Shown here: one piece after another, positions 12,701 to 24,800 of the stretch
Layout of the letters: each line of letters starts with the position of its first letter
How positions within the stretch are numbered: position 1 is the first letter of the stretch
Assembly (NCBI RefSeq): GCF_028858725.1
Contig: NC_084760.1
Coordinates: 81,226,367 to 81,290,366 of the forward strand
Source: Colius striatus
Lineage: Eukaryota; Chordata; Aves; Coliiformes; Coliidae
Length of the DNA: 64,000 nt
Reading direction: 5' to 3'
Translations under genes and position numbers: made by a program
The notes under the pieces: generated by a model
Seen by the model: only the letters and a program-made list of their open reading frames with translations
What the model was told of the DNA's origin: nothing
Databases searched by the model: none

Positions 12701-15700
12701 TGATTTGTCAAAACTACTATTCTTCTTGGAATTGGCTTGAATTCAACAAACTATTGGTCTGGACACATTTTTTAAATTTAGAATTAGAGTGTCTGGGAGG
12801 TGAAGAAGGTACATTATCACCTTATTGACTTCACAAGGTCAGGCCCACTCTGTAGGTAAATGTCTTTGTCCTGGGACACTGACAAAGCTCATTAGGAGGA
12901 CAGCACTGCTGGTGATGGTGGTATTAGAACGGCATGAATAAACAGGATTCGGCTTCCAGCTCTGCCAACACACTCTGCGAGCATCAAATTTGTGCACACA
13001 CCAGGAGGGAGATAAAGTACCCCATTTAGTCACAGACTCTTAATAAAAATGCCATTCAGATTTTAATTAACGTACTTTTTTTTTTTACAAAATCACCCCA
13101 CAGCTGCAGCAAAATCTGGTTTTCTACAGCGTTCCAGGGCCAAGTTCTGCAGTAGGTTGCACCCAGGCGCATCTGCAGGGTGGCTCATTTAAGCCAAGGC
13201 AGTATTTACACCAGCACAAAGCACAAAGCAGACCCTATCCCTTTAAAGTTCATCAGATATCCTTTCCATCCCACAGTTGGGGTTTTTTTATTTTTAGCAT
13301 GTCAGCAGCAGAGGAAAACAATAAAAGCCTCATATTGCTCCAGCCAGATGGCAATTCTGCTTCCTCCTGTCTAGCTGGCTGTGTGGTGAGCTGTGCTTGT
13401 GCACGCATATGTGTGTCTGTATCGGTGTCTCTTCTTCTCTTGCTTCTACCATGCTTCTACCTGCCCCTCCCACTGTAATACAGAGAAATGGTTTTGATGA
13501 TTGGTTCTGGAGGCTGCAGGTATAATGTGGCCAAGCCTCTTTCTAGGGGCAGGATCTGCTAGGAACACAGGAGGACCACAACCAGATGTCTATTATTTTC
13601 AAGTTGTCTCTGCTGAGATACCCAGCTGGGCCAAACCTCATCTTCTTCATTTCCATGATCTGCTCTGCTTGGCCAAGCGATAGGAGTACAGGGAGGGGGA
13701 AAAAAGGGTGCTCAGAAGAGGAACTAAGATTCAGGTTGATTGTTTTATATGCGTTGTCTGGGTACCATCAGAATACATTAACTCCTTCATTTATCACGGT
13801 ACTATCATTAGAAATCTCAATTATTTCTGAATGCCACACAGACAAAATGTTTAATTAGCTACTTTGTCGCGTTAATCACTTCTGAGATACAAGGAAGAAC
13901 TAAAGGAGTCGGTGTGGAGCCCCATTATTTTTTCTAGAAATGTGTGGAGGGTGAAGGAAGCTGTAATAAATGTCCCCATCATTACACAGAGATAAAGGTC
14001 AGACATTAGCACAGCATTCATACATCTTAAGCCTTTCACAGAGAGCACATACCTGCCAGCTACAGCTTTCTGTATCAGTGACAGGAGAACAATGTGAACT
14101 GCCTGGACAGCAATGCGCAGAAACAGCTCAGGGGTTTCCATCTGCCCTCAGAGGATGATGCTGCTCCAGTGCACCAGGGAATAAGTGAGCTGAGCCGTTA
14201 AGCAGTTTAGGTTCTGCCAGGCTTTTCATGAAATCTGACTACAACTGCAGGTGCCATTTTATTTTATGCTATAAAATAAATTGAGCTTGGGTTTGATGAT
14301 ATTAGGAGTCAGAAGGGATGGATTTCCTTTTTGTCTTGAAGCCACTCGGTCTACTGCTGAAAAGCCAGCAACCATGCCTGACCAATGTATTTCCCATGTG
14401 TCAAGCACAGCAAGAAAACAACATACAGACGCCCCACCAGCTCCTACATAGGTAGAGCACCACAATGGAGACAAGTTTGCTTCAGTGCCCTAATTTCCAG
14501 AGCCTTTTCCCTGATTTCTGTCAAGAGGCAGCAGGCATTGCAAATAGCATAGATTTATTTGTCCACTTATATCTGTCTATTGAGAATAAGACATGAGGTC
14601 ACTTCTTGTCATGGAAACACATGTTTCTGGATGGAGCTCAGTTATCATTTCATATAAATCACAGCCACCGAGTGACTTCAGATTACAACAGATTACCTCA
14701 GGGCAAGAACATCTGACCTACAACCCAATTTTAGTGGCTGTTTGTCATTTAAAGCTCAGACATCAACAAAGACCACAGTTTTTCTACCACTTGCAACCAA
14801 TCAGTACACTTCTAGGTCACTAGCTCTTCCTAATGGTCTAAGTCCATGGGTTCCCTGAAATGTCCTGTCTAGGCCTAAAAGGCATCTGTTGGAATTCCCT
14901 GAGGGACTCAATCCATCAGATGTCCTCCTCTCCTACCTCTTCTCACTTCTACTTTTGGCAAAGAGCTACAAAACTGTACCTCTCCTTTGCTTGGGCCCCG
15001 TCCTTGCCGAATGTTTCCTCTGCTGCCACAGAGAAGAACGGGAACCACAGTCTGCTGGTACCTGTTTCTGAGATATTTCCCTGCAAAAGAGGTGTCCCAA
15101 GTGCCAGACCTTTCTCAAGTGCTGTTCATGCATTCATCCACTGAATTGTTAATAAAAATAAAGGAATAGGCCTAAGGTGATGGTGTCACAAATTCAGCAG
15201 TGTCTAGTTAAGAACTGTCTAGCTTCTTTTCAAGCCCTGGTCACCCACATGTATCTCTGAGGCATTTGTAAGTGATTCGTATTCATGTAGCAACCAAAAT
15301 CTTTCCTGGCACCAGTAACGTTCTTTTCACTGAGGCATTAAGGCCTGTCAAACAGAGAAAGGATTTCTGGATGGAGATGGTGTGTCCAGTTTAGAATGCT
15401 GCTAGGCATGGGAGACAGACATCCACAATGCGCTTCACTGACAGTCTTCCTAGCTAATTGCTTTCCTAACTACTTCCGTGGATCTGAGTAGTATATTAAT
15501 TTCAGGAGTTGTCTTCATAACAGTTTGCAGAAAGGGAAGAACAAAGATGAGGTGGTTTAGCTGAGGTCACACAGAAAAGTAAGAAGCATGTAAATCAATT
15601 ATTGTTTCAAGACAGATAAAGTAATGCAAAACAGATAAAGAGTATGCATGGGGAAAATGGGTTAAATTTCAACTTCTCAGTCATTTCTATGTGTCTTTCT

Positions 15701-15779
15701 TTAAAGTACTTTCCCACACACAGCCTCAGAGCAAAGCCATCAAAAGCATCTGATTTCTGCAGTAGACATATTTAATGGA
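9761..15779. other. Long unique non-coding stretch
   Basis: No transposon or RNA gene recognised. One frame, 11,178-11,387, looks slightly more protein-like (a run rich in Gln, Glu and Leu) and is more GC-rich than its surroundings, but I do not recognise it. A T-run lies at 13,075-13,086, and an 11-base duplication of TGCTTCTACCA lies near 13,441-13,461. The part around 13,840-14,150 has the mixed-composition look of conserved non-coding DNA but shows nothing decisive. Confidence 0.5.
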
Positions 15780-16060
15780 GGGAGATGTTCTGGCTCACAA
15801 ATTCCAATTAGTTCTAATATTAGACCTGCCCATAAAACATACAGTCTCCCTGGTTTTCCACAACCACATTGATAAACATTATTGTACAGTGATATAAATA
15901 TAATTCATTAGTTTGTTGATGCTCTCTGGCTTATCTATATATGTAATGCCATCCTGTCATTATTGATGCTTTTTAATGGCACAGTATCATTAAGCAGTAA
16001 TGTTTTACTTCTATTAATATAATTTGGGCTGGTTTTTAATAACTATGCCAGAGTCACTGC
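15780..16060. other. Candidate conserved non-coding element
   Basis: AT-rich but not low-complexity. It contains many TAAT/ATTA homeodomain-type cores (for example CCAATTAG, TAATTCATTAG, CATTATTGATG and TTTTAATGG), spaced through about 280 bases without simple repeats or transposon similarity. This texture is typical of vertebrate developmental enhancers. It is a judgement of sequence texture only; alignment to other birds or to mammals would decide. Confidence 0.25.
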
Positions 16061-18619
16061 AGCATCGTCCACAGGATGCAGATGAGTGCATAACCTATTT
16101 CTGAGCACATCATCCATAATGTTCACCTTCCTCCGTAACCAGAAAATCACAAAATTCTTCCAACAGCAGCTGCTCACTTTAGGAGACAATAGAGATCTGT
16201 AGATAAATATCCTGCCCCAAAACTTGCCTGTTTGATTCCTAAAATCCATAATGCAAAAATATAGGGGCAGATTATCACTATTCAAAGTCTCAGTGGTCTT
16301 CTGTACTCCAGTCCAATGTACATAGGAACTATCTGAATGACTGACAGGGTGTCACTGTACAGAGAATTTGTCCCCAGTGTATGAGAGAAGGGCAGGAGTC
16401 AGCATTTTTCCAGGGATATATTGATCACAACATTCTGACTTTCAATGGTCTTTGAAAGTGGCCACTGAAAAAGTGGCCTTATTTCTTACTGGCTCCTCTT
16501 TCCTGATTGTCTCTTGATGACTTCACATTCCCATTTGAAAATCTCTTATTTACTGAATCTGTGGTTTGGCCCATGTTGTCGGGTTAACGTGGCCCCTATC
16601 TTGTCAAGAGTCAAATTGCAGAGGACCAGCTTCTGAGAACAGCTTCCTGCCCATAAGCAACCTGACCTTTTGTTTTCTTGGTCTCAATCCTCTTCTCTGA
16701 CAACTCGGTCAGAGGAAATTTGGGGATTGCTCCAATGGCCTCAGAAAAATACACTTTCTTGTAAGTCTCCCACTAAATGCAAGAGCTGAAGGAAGCTCCA
16801 CCTGGGTTTGAACTTCTAGGAGTAAATCTTTGCACCTGATTGCTGGCAAGGAGCTGCATGTGCACAGCACACAGCTGTGTGAGCTGAACAGGAGCTCGGT
16901 TAGGAGCCCATGGACAGCGTGGCCAGGAAGCCCACTCTCCTGCAAGTGGAGCATTCACTTGAGGACATGTTTCTCAATGCCCAACAGGAAGACAAATTGA
17001 AAGACTGAGAGCAAAAGACAATCTCCCCGATAATAACACTTCAAATTACAGTAACACAGATTAAATGCAGTTGCCTGCAAACCATTAGCTATTTCATTAC
17101 ATGCTCTAGGGAGTGTACAAAGAGGTTGATTGCTTATATCTCTTACCCCACTGAACGCTCTGAGTCATTCCTGACCTATACCATCCTAAATTAAAAGAGT
17201 TTGAGGCTGCTTTTGCTTTCTCCTAGGAGAAATATAGGTACCAAAAAGAAGCAAGTGCATTTCTGTGTATATGGGATTTATTAGAAAGGGCTCCAGACAG
17301 GCACTTGTCCCAACACCTATCCTTTGCCAAGTAGCATAGAGAGAGAGCCAAACACCAGCCACCAGACAGTGCATGTGAGTGCTGTGGGATTAACATCCCA
17401 GGCCCTGGCTACAAGGCTGACACTTCATGGTCACTGCCTGAGCACAAAGGCTGCTTCATGGTGACCTTTAAACCCACTAGCTGTAATGACTCTGGCCAAA
17501 CTAACATGCTACTTCAATTACTGCAGCTAATAATTACATAGTGTTCTCCAGTAATCCACTTGCAACAGCTCTGTAGGTGAGTCTGTTTGCAAGGTGTTTG
17601 TACTCAGCATCTGAAGAAGATGCTTTCCAGCCATTTAGGCCTACCATTTTTTCAGTGCATCTGGGGATACAGATAACAAAATAGCCTTTATTTTTTCATA
17701 AAGCTTCTTCTTAATGGAAACATTGTAGCATTGTACACCATGCCATGTTTCGTTTAAACTGATGGGAGATAATAGTCTGTTCGTCCTGCCAGCTGAAGGA
17801 ATTGCCCTTCATCTCAAGCTGTAGAAAACTGCACTTTGGCACCACAGGTCCCTGCTTTAAAACCTGTGGTTCTTCAAGGCAGCATACAATGTTATTAAAT
17901 AAATCATTTTCTGTGCCTGAAAGCCAGATTTCAAAGCTAATGTAAAGTAAAAGCTACAAGAATTAAATAAAATGGCCAAAAACCAGAGATGATGTTTCTT
18001 TTAATTGGTGGCTCTTCCTATAGCAGAGCATGTTCATGATGGTCACAGGCTGTACACAACTGCAGGCTCTGTGAAGTCAGGAATGATCTAGTAGACCCTG
18101 AAATGATCTGATCTGTCTGTGGAAAAAGAAGGTTGTGCAAGTCTGGAAGGGATGCTGTCATACCCCTGTGACCAGAGAGCCTTCATGGGGGTCCCTGAAG
18201 GGATGGGGAATGCTCCCACCACTGACAGTGGAGATCTCTTCTTCATTACTAAGACAGTCTACTCTTGCTTTCCCCTGTCTCTCTGAAACTCATCTGAAAA
18301 GCTCCTCTCTAGGCAGGATGGAAGTTCCTGATGAGGGGAAAATCAGATGCTCACTTCTTTTCTTTTATCTCATCTGAGCCTTTTACAGACATTAAGCAGA
18401 GAAATGAAACAGCCAAGTTATCCAACAAAAAGAGTGATCATTACCTTAGCGGTTGTTTGAGGTGGCACAGTCCTGAAATAACTGAATGGCTAACAGCAGA
18501 TCTGGCTTTGTGGGGTTTTCATCTCATCAACACAATAAAAAATGGCTTTGTAACACCCAAATAATCATTTGCATCCTCGACTGAAGCAGAAGATTTAGGA
18601 GCACCTTTTCCTTCAGCTG
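16061..18619. other. Unique non-coding stretch
   Basis: No repeat or exon recognised. Frames of 60-81 codons on both strands lack motifs. A short piece near 17,480-17,560 (CTGTAATGAC, CAATTACTGCAGCTAATAATTA) is again rich in homeodomain-type cores. Confidence 0.5.
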
Positions 18620-18890
18620 CCATTGCAGCCATCTGATTGGCACATCACATCATTTATTTACTTTTCTGATAGAATCTAATTGGGTATAATTGCTGAAGCA
18701 TCTTAAATAATTCTAAATACATGAATTGATTTGAAGATTAAATGGAATATGATAATTGCATAATTGAACAAAGTAGCTGGAGTCCTCACCCAGCTAAGTG
18801 GATTTCGTGATTGTAGCTGATTGCATCAGAATATAAATCAGCCTGATTTGCATGGCTGATATCAGCCCCCTCTCCTCCTCTCCGGAGCTG
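18620..18890. other. Candidate conserved non-coding element
   Basis: Contains TCTAATTGGG, TATAATTGC, GATAATTGCATAATTG and an octamer ATTTGCAT (in CTGATTTGCATGG near 18,843), together with TGATTGCATCAG. This dense POU/homeodomain-like content is not explained by a repeat. No open frame is involved. Function is inferred from motifs alone. Confidence 0.25.
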
Positions 18891-21800
18891 GCTTTAAGTA
18901 GGTTACATCCAGTTGAGCAGAGAGAGCAAGCAGGGATCTTGGAGAGAAGCCCCTTGGATTTGGTGCTAGATGATGGAGCACTCCATGGTCTGTGCTGAGC
19001 AGGAATCAATGTTTCTCAGGGGAAGTGGGTGCCTTTCCCAAAGGTTTTGGGTGTTCTGCCACCAGGAGCTGTTCAATCCCTATCTGGCCCTGGGGGAATT
19101 TATCATGCTAGTTTTTTAAATCTTAAATCTCTTGATAACTTGGGCCATGATTTCCTGGGACATCTCTTTCAAGATCACTCTGTCAAGCTAATTTTCAGCA
19201 GAAGTGACAAAATTTAAGCAATTCCACTCCAAGTGAAGCTGAGCAGCTAGTAAGGCACTTCTTGAAAGAGTCTCTGTCTCTCATATATGCTTCTTATCCC
19301 AGATGAATTAATCCACAGCTTGAATCTGTTAAGCTTCTTGTTTTGTTGGAGGACTCCAATTTTCCAGTAGGAGTTGGCCAAAATTCTGGCTAAGACTGGA
19401 GTAGGGCTCTTCAGTAGGATTAGTTCTGTGGCCATATGCCAGTCTAATTAGGAAGGCTGTAAAGTGTGCAGCCCTTACAAGTAGTTTTACATGAGCTGCT
19501 GGTTCTCTGTGGGTTTTTTAAATTCAAGACAGACACACACAGTATTAGTATGGGAGCTTTACATTGTCAATGCGATCATTTACACTTTGTAAGTGCACAT
19601 TAACAATAATTCCCTTTGGAAAAGAAATATCATTCCCAATTCTTCTTTTCCATTTTTTCTTTGTGTCTGTGTATGTGTAATTCAGGCTCCAGCTATTGGT
19701 TCACTACCTTTCCATGGCGGTCTATGAATTCCATAGAAACGTTTATAACCACATTACTGCATAACTGTGCTGGCTATTCATCGTTTGTTAACTGTATAAA
19801 ATTAGGTGTATTGGTTGTGTACCTCTACTAGAAGAAATATGAGGAATAGAATGTCGCCTCTATAAATAAGTTGTTTCTAATATTAAGAATGGCACTAAAA
19901 TTGTATTATTAATTATGTGCATGCATATCACTTTGTTCTCAGTGAAGCAAGACGACATTTAGAGAAAGATGGAAGTTTATTTTGTTGGATCAACCAGTCT
20001 GAACTTGTCATCATTCATTCCTAAGTCTTTTTGAAGGGAAAAATGTCCTCCTTTTCCTCTCAAACTGGCATATTGATTGCTTCAGTGCAATGAAGACATT
20101 AATCAAAGGAAATGAAAAGAAGTTTGAGGCTCTGATGTGCTCCTGGCATTCCTTTTGAAACATTTCTGCTACCCTTTGTCTTCATACATGACTACAGTCC
20201 TGCCCATGCAAATGCTGCACTAGTGGAAACAGGACACCCTCCTGAGACCATCAGACCTGGTTTCCAATGATAGGAAGGACCTTCATTTCTCGTCATAGGA
20301 CAGGATGTTATGTGCCTAGGCTGCTTGCTGGCATTTAAAGCTGGAGGTCAGCAAAAATGCAATAATATACTCCTGCAAAACTAATAGATTACAAAATCTA
20401 TTAGCCAAGATGTAAGGAAGGACAAGCACATGTACATAAATTAGGAAAAAAAACAAAACAAACAAACAAAAAAACCCCTTATTTGGGGGCAGCTGATAGT
20501 TACTTCACTTTTTTTAGGCTAGAATGTATTGTGTATTTTGAAACAAAGTCTTGAAAAAGAAGAAGAAATGATGGCTAATTGGAGACCGCAGGTGTGCTAG
20601 GCTAGAAGGAAGACAGATGTCAGCAAGGATTTTCACTATGTTTACCTTTGGCAAGGGCACAGATAACCTACCTTTAGTTACAGCAGAAGCAAAGAATAAG
20701 CTCTGTGGTAGGCTGCACAAAAAGCTTGAGTAGGTCAGGCTTCACTTTACACTCTCAGTACCTGCTTACGTGAAGTGGGGATTTCTATCAGCAGAGACCA
20801 GTGATTTACACTTAGTGAAGGCACTGGTCATTGTTTCCAGCCATTGCTAAGCTTAGAGACCACGTTGAAGCCTGGAGAACATTTCTTCCTCCTAGTCAGG
20901 CTGCCTCTCAGTGTTTTGTAACATCTTGGAACATATCTACATACAGGTGTACAATAGCGTGTGATGTTTCAATTGCAAATTTTTCTTCACTTACTGAATT
21001 CCACAGCTAATCTTTTCAGTTAAAGGTCTTTTAAAATGAGGGGGGTTGAGTACTTGGTTTGGGGGATAAAACTTATTTTATTTCTCTCAGTTCAAAATTA
21101 ATGTCAAGAAGGTCAGTGCATTCAATGAAAGTATCAGCCACCGAGGCATCGTTTTTAGGTTTAAATAAGGATGGGGATTTGGAGGGGTGGAGAGAAAGAT
21201 AAGTAAATCCAAAACCATGGGTTTATGTCAGATTTTATGTAGTGCCTACTGTCACCCGTCAAACATGATTAATTACATGTTTGACTTGTTGTGAGACAGT
21301 GTAGAGCAGCCAGTATAACCTGTTTCAAACTTTCAGCTCATAATGGTGTTAGTGCTCACATAAGGGGATAGAAAAATAAAGTTTGAGAGACTTCAGATTT
21401 TGTCTTTGTTAGCCTGTGGTACAGATGACTATTGTTAGCAAGAGTTTAAGGATTATTGAATTTCCGCTGACTCTACTGATGCTGCTGTTACATCCAAGAC
21501 TATAGTTAGTGTAGAAAATAAGTCAATAGTTTGAAAATGAAAAGGCAATTAAGCTGGCTTATTGATGCATCTTATTCATTCCAACCAACTAGGACAGACA
21601 TTTTTATCTGAAGAACCTAACTGATACTTTGCAGTTTTGCTGCAATTTTCTAGACTAAGGGTTGGAGGCGTGAAAGGTATGAAACGAGGAGCCTAGTTTC
21701 ATGTTGCATCTTCTTTAGAACATGCTCCAAGAACAAAGGATGATGTTTGCAAAGGCTAAAAGATTAAGAGGATTTTTGTCTTTCTGTTGTTCTCTGTCCT

Positions 21801-24800
21801 TAAGTAAACCTTAAATCTAATCTCTGCTTTCACTTAAAATGTATCGATGGTCAGATGATCAATATGGACAAGCTAAATATACACCTCTTGGTAGATGAAA
21901 TAGCTCAAGCTTCAGCCTGTTGGACTTGAAGAAACTAGTGCTTTTTAACCTTTTATTTTCAAAGCCTTAACACTAAGTCAAAAGTCAATTAGCAAAACTA
22001 ACATTAATGTAGGTCCATTCCTGTCTGCTAATATATTGCTGGTCTTTCTGAATAAAGGCTTTGCTAAGGCAGTAAACACTAACAGCCCTTACAGAAGGTT
22101 TAACAATAGATTTACTGTTGACACTAGATTAAATGTCCTAATGCTAGCATAAAACAGAGCTGAAACACCTGATTTGGGAGGCAGATAAAACACCAAGACA
22201 TAGGATGACCAATGGTGCATACAGAAGGTTGTACTACACTTTTCAAACACCATAACTTGCTTTGATGATTTTATGGAAAGAGTGAGAAATCGTATAGCTT
22301 TCTGTTGATCCATGGGATGTGGCTCTGAGCTAACACCTTAATGCCAGGCATCCATGTGCTACCGTTTCAAAAGAGCAAGCTTATTCATATCATGCTAGCT
22401 GTCATTATTGAGGTCTGTGAGGCTACAGCATGCATTCAGATTAAGGCTTTAGAAACCTAAAGTTAAAAAGGCTTGTTTATGACCACAGATCAGGTTGTCA
22501 TTGTAATTAGAGTACTGAAAATGAATGACTGAAGACATATTGTTGCTCTATCCGCACAGATATCTGAACTACTATAAAGGCAGCTGAAAGCTAAACACAT
22601 CTCAAGAAATACATTTCAACTTCTTTCATGCTTACAGATTTCCATGTGTTTCCAGAACCTTGTGTTATCCAGCCATGATATTTTCAAAGGAATTGTTTAA
22701 CAATGTGTTTTCTCTATCCATACACACAGGTAGACATTCTCTATATGTAAAGGAGGCAAACACTTAAGGTGTTTTCTTCTTGATTGATATCTTTTATATC
22801 ATTCATTTCCATCTCACTCTAAGGAATATTTGTAGGCTGTTGCACTCAGAATGGATGACTCCCCTTCCCCACTCAGTACAAGCATACCTCTAATTTACAG
22901 CAAGGTCAACAATTGGAAATAGACTGCCACTGGGGTAAGCCACTGTCAGGGACATGATTATTCTACGCCAATGAGTTGTTCTCATTACAACTCCGCCTAA
23001 GTCTCAGTCTGAGAAGAGCACCTAATGAGAATAGATCAGGGCTTGTGATTTTGTGCCAACCAATTTTCGTGACAAAGAAAACCAAAAACGACAGAACTTT
23101 AATCTTTTCCTCTGACAACTTTAAGGCTGTAATGAGAACAGACAATTGAAGAAAATGTTTCCCTTTGCTTCTGAAACTGAAGACTTGTGTCCCTGTTACA
23201 GAGCACTGGTAGCATGCAAGAAGAAATCCAATATTAGTGCCAAAACCTTCATGGAAAGGCCACTGGGGCATCCTCATTACGTATAGCTTCAAGTACAGGT
23301 TTAGTACACAGATAACAAAGCTACAGTCCCTGCCTCCTGATGGAGGTTCACCATTCCCTGCATTTAATCTGATCCATGGGTGTCCTTCTGCCAAGAAAAT
23401 GTTCTTCTTGCCAGGTAAGGAAAGAAGACTGAGCCCCAGGGAGCTGCATCAGCATAGCTACGATCCAATATTGCTTGCATTATTGCAGCCTGTGAATGTA
23501 AAATTAACAAAGAAAGAGGTTCACAAAGAGCACACTGAAGTAGACAAGTTAATTGCCTGCAGCAAACAGCATTAGACAGGACAGCAAAAGCCAAAGAGTC
23601 TAAAATATCGGTTGTAAAGTTTGGCAGATCGGTAGATTCTGTGTGGAAAGAAGTGTGCAAATTATGAGCCTTATTTGGAAGTGTGCTGTAGCCTTGGAAA
23701 GGAGAGAGTGTTCTAAATGAAAGATTCAGTCTGGAAAGAGAAGGCTGAAATGATACACTGTGATAGGACATGCACAAAGTGACCCACGGTAACAGAGACT
23801 TGTCCAGGATTTGTGACAGGTGAGTTTTGCACCGTGCTTGTTTTTGGGATGTGTTCAAGACAAAACCATTAACACAACCACTCAAGCAAAAGGTAATCTA
23901 AATGTATATAGATATGCACATAGATGAATACTCATATATGTATTTAGGTATATCTACACACAGAGTATGTAATAAATAATTCAATATGGTATTCTGAAAG
24001 CTTCTTATGTAAAATGGATGTTTGGGAAAATGCTGTCCAAGACAGCAAACAGGTGAAGCCCATGTGAATATAAAGAAATAATGAGGTAATACAGGTCAGT
24101 ACAAGGTGGCAGACCTCTGAAAATCAGGCAGCCTAACCTTTCTGTAGGCTACAAAAAGAGGAACTATAATGAGAGCTCTAGCAGAGGATAATAAGGTATT
24201 TGTGCATGTTTACATGAGGTCCTCCCAAAATGCAAAGAATAACATGGAAACAAGGGCTTGCTGAGAACTTTAACCAGCACCAGAAGAAACTGTCTTTGAG
24301 GGCTGATCAGAGACAAGATGCAAATTCTCAGCTTGAAAGAGAAGATGACCTCATGTTTGATGGAAAAGAGGAGGGGAGTAAACATTGTTCTCCCAACATT
24401 CTCTGATATATTCCAGTGTTTGAGCCCAGGTCTTTTCTCTTGCTTCACACCCAGAGTGACACTTTTCTCAGATTTGATCTTTGCTCTTGCTACACATCAG
24501 GGCTCTGATCTGTAAGCAGGATTTCCTTGCTGTTCTGATAATTTTAACTATTATTCCACATTTCCCTGTATTATTACACATTTCTGTGTTTCAGCCTACA
24601 CACATACATGATGCCATGCAGGAGGAAAGCATAGAGAGATAATAAAAAACAGTGTTTTCCCTCAAGCCTGAAGTTGCTGGGACAGGGCTTGTCTCCTAGG
24701 ATGCATAAGAATCTAATTCATGTCAGGTTCCAAAATTGTGAACAAAACCGTTTCCCAGTCTCATCCACTTTTCTCCACAAACATGTTCAGACACTCCAGA

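Noticed and set aside
23364..23885. 173-codon minus-strand frame as a gene
   Set aside because: No recognisable domain, splice context or homologous neighbour; within chance range.
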